NCBI GenBank assembly: GCA_022494885.1
Contig: JAGVSM010001283.1
Span: 124,001 to 188,000 of the forward strand
Length of the DNA stretch: 64,000 bases
Source of the DNA: Micrasema longulum
Taxonomy: Eukaryota; Arthropoda; Insecta; Trichoptera; Brachycentridae
Direction: 5' to 3'
Positions within the stretch are counted from its first letter, which is position 1, and every line of letters starts with the position of its first letter. A program made the translations under genes and the position numbers. This document shows positions 58,092 through 64,000 of the stretch, one piece after another. The notes below the pieces were generated by a model, which was given only the letters and a program-made list of their open reading frames with translations, made no database searches and was not told the DNA's origin.

Positions 58092-58163
58092 GGCGCCGTA
58101 GCTCAGTCGGTTAGACGGCCAACTGTGAAACTGGCGTCACGGGTTCGATTCCCGCCAGTTGCA
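58092..58163 (+). tRNA. tRNA-like sequence (SINE head or tRNA pseudogene), GTG anticodon position
   Basis: TAGCTCAGTCGGTTAGA (A box) and GGGTTCGATTCCC (B box, good T-arm) are intact. The loop CTGTGAA would put GTG (His) at the anticodon. However, GGCGCCG at the 5' end does not pair with CAGTTGC at the 3' end, and the anticodon stem is imperfect. AAGAAGAAAAAA follows, as in a SINE. I read it as a SINE or pseudogene, not a working tRNA gene. Confidence 0.5.
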
Positions 58164-58204
58164 AGAAGAAAAAATCCAAGAAATATTTTTTCTCAATTGG
58201 TCCT

Positions 58205-58750
58205 TCCATATTTATTTATTTATTTATTAACGGACATTGTCCATGTATACAATTAATAGGGTTTAAATATTACAAAAAAAGAATAGTTTAAAACATTAAA
58301 AAAAGAAAATAAGCATTGACAAACATAGGAGACATCGAGATAAGATCTGAATTATTTATTCAGTGCTCGTTCAAATCGTTGTAAACTCAAACCAAAAAAG
58401 TCCAGATCTTGTCTTGAGTTAACAATACGACAAAGGCGGGTCATTGGAGAATAAGGGCATAGTTCGTTATATGCTGATCGATGAACAGTACTTTAATGTT
58501 TCTCAACCTATGGGTTGGAATATTGAATTTTACTTGTCCCAGTAATGATGGAACATCGATTATACCATATAGTATGCCGAACATATATATGGGGTCAATA
58601 TTAGTTCTACGTTTTTGCAAACTAAAAATATTTAAAATTGACTCTATATCAGCATAAAAATAATTACCTCTCTCTAGTCCAAGCATTCACGCTACTTTTC
58701 GAAGCAAGCGATGTTGGACTGATTTAATCAATTCCCTCAATCCCTCAATC
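58205..58750 (-). pseudogene. LINE RT C-terminus with 3' UTR and TAAA tail
   Basis: The minus strand reads LIKSVQHRLLRKVA, a stop, then SLQKRRTNIDPIYMFGILYG, IIDVPSLL and NIPTHRLRN. It shifts frame near 58450 to SPMTRLCRIVN and LDFFGLSLQRFERALNK then stop. This is a complete order of blocks for a Jockey-type RT tail. The 3' UTR ends in TAATAAATAAATAAATA at 58205. It is 5'-truncated near 58750 and lies inside intron 1. Confidence 0.82.
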
Positions 58751-58842
58751 CCACCTGCTGACACGCCTCTAGATTGAGGCTTAGCGGGTTATTCCTTTAA
58801 AAAAAATGTAATTAAGCTGACCATTAAAATAAGCCATCATCA

Positions 58843-59040
58843 TCATAATTTGCATATGAATTTAATTCCAATTTCAGTGTCCACAGATCAGCTCTGTTTG
58901 TGGAAGGTAAAGTGATCAATTTTAAGCTCCAGGTCCAGGAACAGTGAAATATTGTAGTTTAAATAACTTTTAAAGTCAATATTTCCCATCTCTCTGCCAG
59001 GAATCAAACCCAGGACCTAAAACACGGTAGGCAAACGCGC
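58843..59040 (-). mobile_element. SINE family A (left member of an inverted pair)
   Basis: CATCATCATCATAAT at the element end, TCCAGGTCCAGGAACAGTG, then the complement of the head GCGTTTGCCTACCGTGTTTT and GGTTTGATTCCTGG. It is joined head-to-body with a + copy starting at 59040. Confidence 0.7.
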
Positions 59041-59215
59041 TGGTTCGAATCTTTTCGCTGGTTGATGTGAAATATTTATTTAAAGGGGTATTTTTACACC
59101 AGAATGTTTCATGGTGGACTGCTATCTGAAGCGTAAGAAAAATCTTCTTACCATCATGTAACAAAAATTATACGCTGCAGTTGGTGTACAAATGCAGTAT
59201 TCTATACACCATTAG
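59041..59215 (+). mobile_element. SINE family A (right member of an inverted pair)
   Basis: GGTTGATGTGAAATATTTAT, TTTTTACACCAGAATGTTTC and CATGTAACAAAAATTATACG, in the opposite orientation to its neighbour. It begins within the body, lacking the head. Confidence 0.7.
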
Positions 59216-59219
59216 ATAC

Positions 59220-59875
59220 GAAAAGGGAATGATAGTTTATATACACACATACAATTTTGTAAGCTCTTTTCTTATATATCATTAGATTATATCATTAGAT
59301 TAACAGCGGATTTTTTTAATTAGCTGTAGTATTGTAAATATCTGTCTTTTTATTTTTTATCTGAACAGCTGTAAAAATCCTAAATAAATAAAACGTTTGT
59401 AATGATTTATTTGTAAGCAAACTTTTTTTAAGGTGCTGAAAGATTAAACCAAGGCACATGGTTAACTAATTAATAGTTTTGCATCACGCAAACTCTTGAA
59501 GGGTACACGGCAAGAACGGGTTCATTAACAAAAAACGAATTTTACAAGCAAAAAGAATTGGATAAACCTCATTCGTTGGACTCTGGATTCTTGTATTTAA
59601 AAAAAATAGGTTATAAATTAATGACATTTTTTTAATATACAATCACTAAAAAAAACAAAGAAAAACGTCTGCTTTTTGTAAAAATAAATACATTTTTTTA
59701 TCTGACAAAAACAAGCTCGTTGCAGCAATCGTCTCGTTTTGACTGTTTTTATAGCATTTATTAGACAGGGAGCCACACTTTGTTTATTTTGAATTTCCCA
59801 TTTTATTGAACTCATTCAGCAGAACAAACAAAACAACACAAGACATGATATTCTAAGGTTCAGACATTTGAATAA
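59220..59875. other. No feature seen (intron)
   Basis: AT-rich intronic sequence; likewise 56935-57520, 61080-61415 and 62805-63200. Confidence 0.4.
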
Positions 59876-59879
59876 AAAA

Positions 59880-60245
59880 GCGTTGAGATATACTCTTCAA
59901 ATATTTTCTTTTCCGTAATTTATAAAAAGATTATAAAATTTAGGCCTGTTATAGCAAAATAAATTAAAAACCATAAATACGCCGATCATTTAACTAGCGT
60001 TCACTCCCGCTCACTGCTAATAACCTACCGAGCAGTGTCTCTGTCTTCCTTGGTATAAGTTCTATGTTTGTGCTCTTTCTTATGTAGTAAAACAGATTTA
60101 TCACGGTATTGACATCTTTTTCATTTCGTTAATTATTCTTGGCATAGCAAGGATAAATATTTTTTGTACTAAAATCCAGCATATTTATACAAAATTTACT
60201 TTCCGAATCTGTTGTAAAAATCTTCATTTAAAGATTACAAAAAAT
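59880..60245 (-). repeat. Dispersed repeat I, copy 4
   Basis: AGCAAAATAAATTAAAAACC, GAGCAGTGTCTCTGTCTTCC, TTGGCATAGCAAGGATAAAT, TTTACTTTCCGAATCTG, in the same order as copy 2. Confidence 0.65.
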
Positions 60246-60275
60246 AAAACTTTATCATTTGAATAAAAAAGAAAC

Positions 60276-60520
60276 TTGTTTTACAATGCCGCACAAGAGT
60301 TAATAAGAAATTTAGCATCTTTTCGTGGGCTAGAAATTTTTTTAAGTTATGAAAAAAAAAAGTATTTTTCTCCATCAAATATAAAAAGTTTACAACGTTG
60401 TCATTCCTTATCCTCTGCAGCTTTATTGAAATCTTCCACCTATGTTATTTCATACAACCCTTTTGAAATTCCTCTCGAAACATTTTATTCTATAAATAAA
60501 TTGATAAAATATTTATGAAA
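60276..60520 (+). pseudogene. Possible LINE C-terminal remnant
   Basis: The open frame reads FYNAAQELIRNLASFRGLE, which resembles the LYN-LP--IRN--SF block of some LINE C-termini. The rest (80 aa in all) matches nothing I know. It directly follows the I-repeat at 59880. Confidence 0.25.
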
Positions 60521-60779
60521 TACGACGAGGGGTAGAAAATGATTTATCAACAACTTTTTATATTTTTTTATTATTCATTAACAGTGGTAGCTAATTCGTA
60601 AATATTTTATAACATATTTAAAAAGCAATAAATTATACGATACTTTTTAAGTTTATAAATCTTACATATACGAGTATTTTTTTTTTGATGCACACATAAG
60701 TACTTTTATATTTTATTTATTTATTTATTTTAATTCTTTAAATGTTTGTTTCTACAAACAGTCGTTATCATTTCATCAT

Positions 60780-61075
60780 CAAAAATGTTTTCCCTCTCCG
60801 TTGCAACCAATTTAAGTATGAATAACTCCCAAGGGAAGAAATCCGACCATTCTGCAAGCATTTGGACATACTCAAAACATTGTTGAATGAACTACCTGGT
60901 AAAAATATAAAAAGAAGAAGAAGTTTAAAAATCAGAAAATGGTTTTCAGGCGTAGCCTAGTAGGTGAATTGGTTCAGCCGGATAAATCTCACCCACGTGA
61001 TTAAGGTTTCGGCTCTTTTACTTCACAAAAAGTCAAATGGAAGAGTTGAAAAAATGTGAATGTTCAGACAGGCAG
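60780..61075 (+). mobile_element. Family G copy, circularly permuted order
   Basis: It starts with the 3' block (AAATGTTTTCCCTCTCCGTT, AAGCATTTGGACATACTC) and then the 5' body (TTTTCAGGCGTAGCCTAG, GTTTCGGCTCTTTTACTTC, AATGTTCAGACAGGC), where it stops at a TTTATTTATTTAT tract. Confidence 0.65.
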
Positions 61076-61419
61076 AATTTATTTATTTATCATCATATAT
61101 TACCTACACAAAATTACAATTTAAGCAACAAAAAAAAATCTCCATATAAGATTCAATGTACATATAGTTAGCCATAATTGATGATTTAAAAAAACGTTTT
61201 TCGTTTATACATAATTATATACTTACACTACAGGGGCGTACGGTGAGGTTTTTGTTTTCGATTAAGTAATCAGTCACTTAGTACTAACAACATACATAGG
61301 TAAAATATATGCCTACTACTAACATAGTAATTCAAATTGAGTGTATATTTCTTAGTTTAATCTTATAATATCATCGTATGCACCGAATTAAGTGCTATTT
61401 TTTTTAAAACGATTCCAAT

Positions 61420-61660
61420 GTACGAAAAACAAACATGAATTGGTCTGTTAGAGCTGTTTCCACAGAGCTACTTAAAATCTCAATTTGCGCATGCGTGGAC
61501 TTGTGAATTCAGTACTGGGTGAACGCCTCATACATAGAAACTATCTGACGTACGCAGTTCCGTATTTCAGAATAAGACGGAGCGCTGTGACTTTTACTTC
61601 AGTCCGCGCGTGATGGCGCAGGCGAAAGGTTGTATGTGGGCTTGTCTCAATTATTAAGAA
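61420..61660. other. GC-richer block in intron 1, unclassified
   Basis: GCGCATGCGTGGAC (NRF-1-like word), TCCGCGCGTGATGGCGCAGG and neighbours stand out from the AT-rich intron. No long frame and no copy elsewhere in the window. It could be regulatory DNA, an alternative promoter or a transposon fragment. Confidence 0.25.
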
Positions 61661-62559
61661 CTTATTTAGGAAAGAACATCAAACCCATCTCAAATTGCTA
61701 CAATTAACAACAAAATAATTTAAAAATATTTGGTATAGTTACTAAAAAGATTAGTCAACTTCTAGCTGATTTTATGTATGAAAAAATAAATAGATACTGA
61801 TTGTTTGAAAGTCAATTTTTTTATGAAAGCATTCAGTCTATGCACGGACTTCGATATTGCACTGTTTCATCCTATTTTTCGTATGAAAACGTATCTTGTT
61901 TATTATTTTATTTTTCTATTACATTTTATGCTAAGTTCAGTACTGCCATTTATTTTTGTGTTTTTTCTTAAATTTTATGAAGCTTATTAGAATATCACAT
62001 TTAAATGATCACCAGTGACCGAATTGTTTTGAGTGACATCGTCAGACTAGTGGGAGTCTTAACAAAATATTTTGTTTTGTAACTACCGACTTTTTAAATA
62101 CATCTTTTTGACTTGAAAATCATATTCTTTCCAGCCCTTTGGCCCTTTTATATCTACCCTTTAACAATCTAACAACCACAGATTGATAATCGAATGCAAT
62201 CATTGCATGTTTTAAACAGATGGCTGTACATCCTTTAAAATGCGTGTCATAAATAATGTTTGCAAATGCTTTGCGTACTGTACTGATGGTGCATTCACAT
62301 TTTAATGCAGTGAAGTTCTTAATTGAGCAAAAGGTACGTCTAAAAACATATAGACATTGAATAGTCAGTATATAGTTTGTTTGGCCACAAATTTAATTCT
62401 ATGTATAAAAATAATTAAACAATAATAAAAAAGTATATAAACAGGGCTTATGTTTCTTTCTTGAATTGTATAATTTATAAAATTTGTGAAATTAGTGAAT
62501 CTATTAATGAAGAGAAAATCTCAATTTGTTCTGTATCCTCCCGGCCATCACCCTTTTTC

Positions 62560-62800
62560 TAAAAATCTCTACAGTAGCAACTTACCACGCGTCCTAAAAA
62601 TAATGCTCTTTGTAAAAATGTGAGTGTTATCACTGCTAGCGGCATGGCTCGAGGATGGTTTTTCTACTAAAACTCGCCGGTTGGTTGTAATTTTCAACCC
62701 CTTGAAACCCGCCCTTAATACTAACGTGTGAAGTAAATTGGACGATTGCTAATCCGGCCGGCGCCTAGTGCCCGCCAAGTTGGACTTGTGCTAGTATTAT
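62560..62800. other. GC-richer block in intron 1, unclassified
   Basis: CTAGCGGCATGGCTCGAGG, CTTGAAACCCGCCCTTAATA and AATCCGGCCGGCGCC. No open frame of note, no repeat partner in the window. Confidence 0.25.
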
Positions 62801-63204
62801 TTTTATTTATTTATCTTCATTTTTGTTTTTAAAGTCGGGATTACTGGATACTACAACGACCTTTAAAAAAATCTTTTGTTCCATAATTTATGGTTATATT
62901 AGAGAAAAATAGATATATTCGTGAAAGTTCACGTGTTTGCCGTTATTCAATATCTTGAATTACAGTGACATGCGAAGTTTCTAATTAAACTTTTAAAAAT
63001 ATCTTATATAAAATTTTCGGCGGCCAAAAACCGTGGTACTAGAACAAAAAATGTAATCTATGAATAGCTAATTCTAATATTGAATAAATATGTGAAACTG
63101 TTTTTCATTTACTGACAAAAATTGTGTTTAGTCACTTATCAAAACAACGATGTTTTCAAGTAGTTGAAAATGACAATAAATTAAACTAATATTTCAATAA
63201 AAAT

Positions 63205-63295
63205 TAATACCTTTTTGAAAAGGGAAAACAAAAGTCAAGAATTACGAATGTTCATGTACAGGGCTAACGATCAATCATTGTATGGTTTAATTGGT
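63205..63295 (-). mobile_element. Family G fragment, weak
   Basis: TTTTTGAAAAGGGAAAAC, GTACAGGGCTAACGATCAAT, CATTGTATGGTTTAATTGG resemble the inverted G core. Confidence 0.35.
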
Positions 63296-63779
63296 TTTAT
63301 GTTTTTTTTTTAACTATGGATAAAAAAGAAAACAGATTTAAATAATTACTTTTTTAATGTAGCGTAGAGACCATTGCAAGAGACTACTGCGAGATATTGC
63401 ATTGATTTATGTACTAAGCATGCTGTCCAGGTACCCTTTGAAATATATGTAATAATATTTAATTTAAATTTTTGCCATTATTTAATTATGTACGTGCTTC
63501 CTTTTTCCATAATATTATATCCCAAATCAACACGACGCCTTTGGCTTCATAAACTTTGGGATACGTATTTTTTTATTTTTTGTAATATGTATGTATTTGT
63601 TTGAATAAAGTAAAAATTAAAAAATATTTCATTTAATAAAAAAAAAAACATTTATGTTTTGATTGATAGTTTTAATATTTTAATATCCTTTATAAAATTG
63701 TAAATGTCTATCGTATTTTTCAGGAAGCCTTTAATGTTTTTGTTAATGTATCACCACACACTGGCCATGCTTATGTTTT

Positions 63780-64000
63780 CATTCTCAGAGCATCCTCTTT
63801 ATACTCATCCACAATTCGTCTTTCTTCTCCAACTCACACAGTGTCCATGCGGCTCGACTGTGAGATCATTTTCTCATCCACTATCAAAGATATTTCTACA
63901 GTATCTCTTTTTGAATCACGTCTGAAGAAACATCTTCTCAATCAATCCTGCTTTCATTTTTCCTGTTAATTTCCTTTAGCCCTTGAGTAATAGAATTTAT
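63780..64000 (+). pseudogene. LINE ORF2 C-terminus (runs off the window)
   Basis: NSSFFSNSHSVHAARL (about 63800-63865) is followed by TGA replacing the usual Trp codon, a frameshift, then STIKDISTVSLFESRLKKHL (63884-63943). The following bases (CCCTTGAGTAATAG) match the 25680 copy. Confidence 0.75.

Larger units (their letters stand above)
56254..64000 (+). other. Intron 1 of the receptor gene (inferred, runs off the window)
   Basis: The donor GTGAGT at 56254 is followed by no ORF that continues the ligand-binding domain, so the intron is inferred to extend past the window end (more than 7.7 kb). It holds a G-family foldback, an H-family foldback, a LINE 3' end, SINE-A copies, an I-repeat and a LINE C-terminus, all annotated separately. 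Confidence 0.6.

Noticed and set aside
58092..58163. Functional tRNA-His gene
   Set aside because: A and B boxes are good, but the acceptor ends do not pair, the anticodon stem is imperfect, and an A-rich SINE-like tail follows.
62005..62060. CTGACGATGTCACTC on the minus strand as another hammerhead copy
   Set aside because: The GAAA box is absent (CAAAAC) and stem III does not form; at most a very degraded H relic.
1..64000. CRISPR array, bacterial operon, or integrated virus
   Set aside because: No regular direct repeats with unique spacers, no prokaryotic gene density or ribosome binding sites, and no viral structural or polymerase frame was seen; reverse-transcriptase relics are all non-LTR type.

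Overview
This is an AT-rich stretch of eukaryotic nuclear DNA, almost certainly from an insect with a large, repeat-laden genome. I base that on a receptor-type coding exon with a GT splice donor, non-LTR (LINE), Penelope-like and mariner relics, tRNA-derived SINEs, and LINE 3' ends of the kind I associate with insects. I cannot fix the order. There is no operon, CRISPR array or plasmid or phage structure.

Only one convincing host-gene segment is visible: a first coding exon on the + strand (55580 or 55631 to 56253). It encodes a hydrophobic leader, a charged linker of about 125 residues, and the start of a type-1 periplasmic-binding-like (ANF-receptor) ligand domain. The best fit is a natriuretic-peptide-receptor-like receptor guanylate cyclase. 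The exon ends at a good donor, and no second exon was found in the remaining 7.7 kb, so 56254-64000 is read as intron 1. Most of 1-55000 is upstream intergenic DNA.

The rest is layered transposon debris. (i) LINE relics, mostly RT C-termini and 3' ends: 2831-4345, 6147-6960, 20335-20385, 21645-22640, 22915-23540, 25525-25912, 26535-26900, 32750-32850, 35002-35655, 42668-42975, 45235-45560, 45690-46040, 47290-49575, 52200-52510, 53545-54200, 58205-58750, 63780-64000. (ii) A Penelope-like GIY-YIG endonuclease relic (6975-7412). (iii) A mariner transposase relic (38740-39005). (iv) At least three tRNA-derived SINE families (A, B, C) plus a lone tRNA-like head. (v) An abundant unclassified family, 'G', with about 20 copies; one (49028-49456) interrupts a LINE and is flanked by a 12-bp duplication. 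(vi) Family 'H', elements whose ends carry hammerhead-ribozyme-like cores, sometimes in inverted pairs. (vii) Foldback elements and small MITEs, including nested ones.

The best candidates for something undescribed are: the H-family hammerhead-like motifs inside inverted repeats; a near-perfect 114-bp inverted repeat with a 61-bp spacer at 28358-28646, which could be transcribed as a long hairpin RNA; and the G family. All family names (A-D, G-M) are working labels for this window. Classification is from visual comparison between copies and recall of motifs; no database search was possible.
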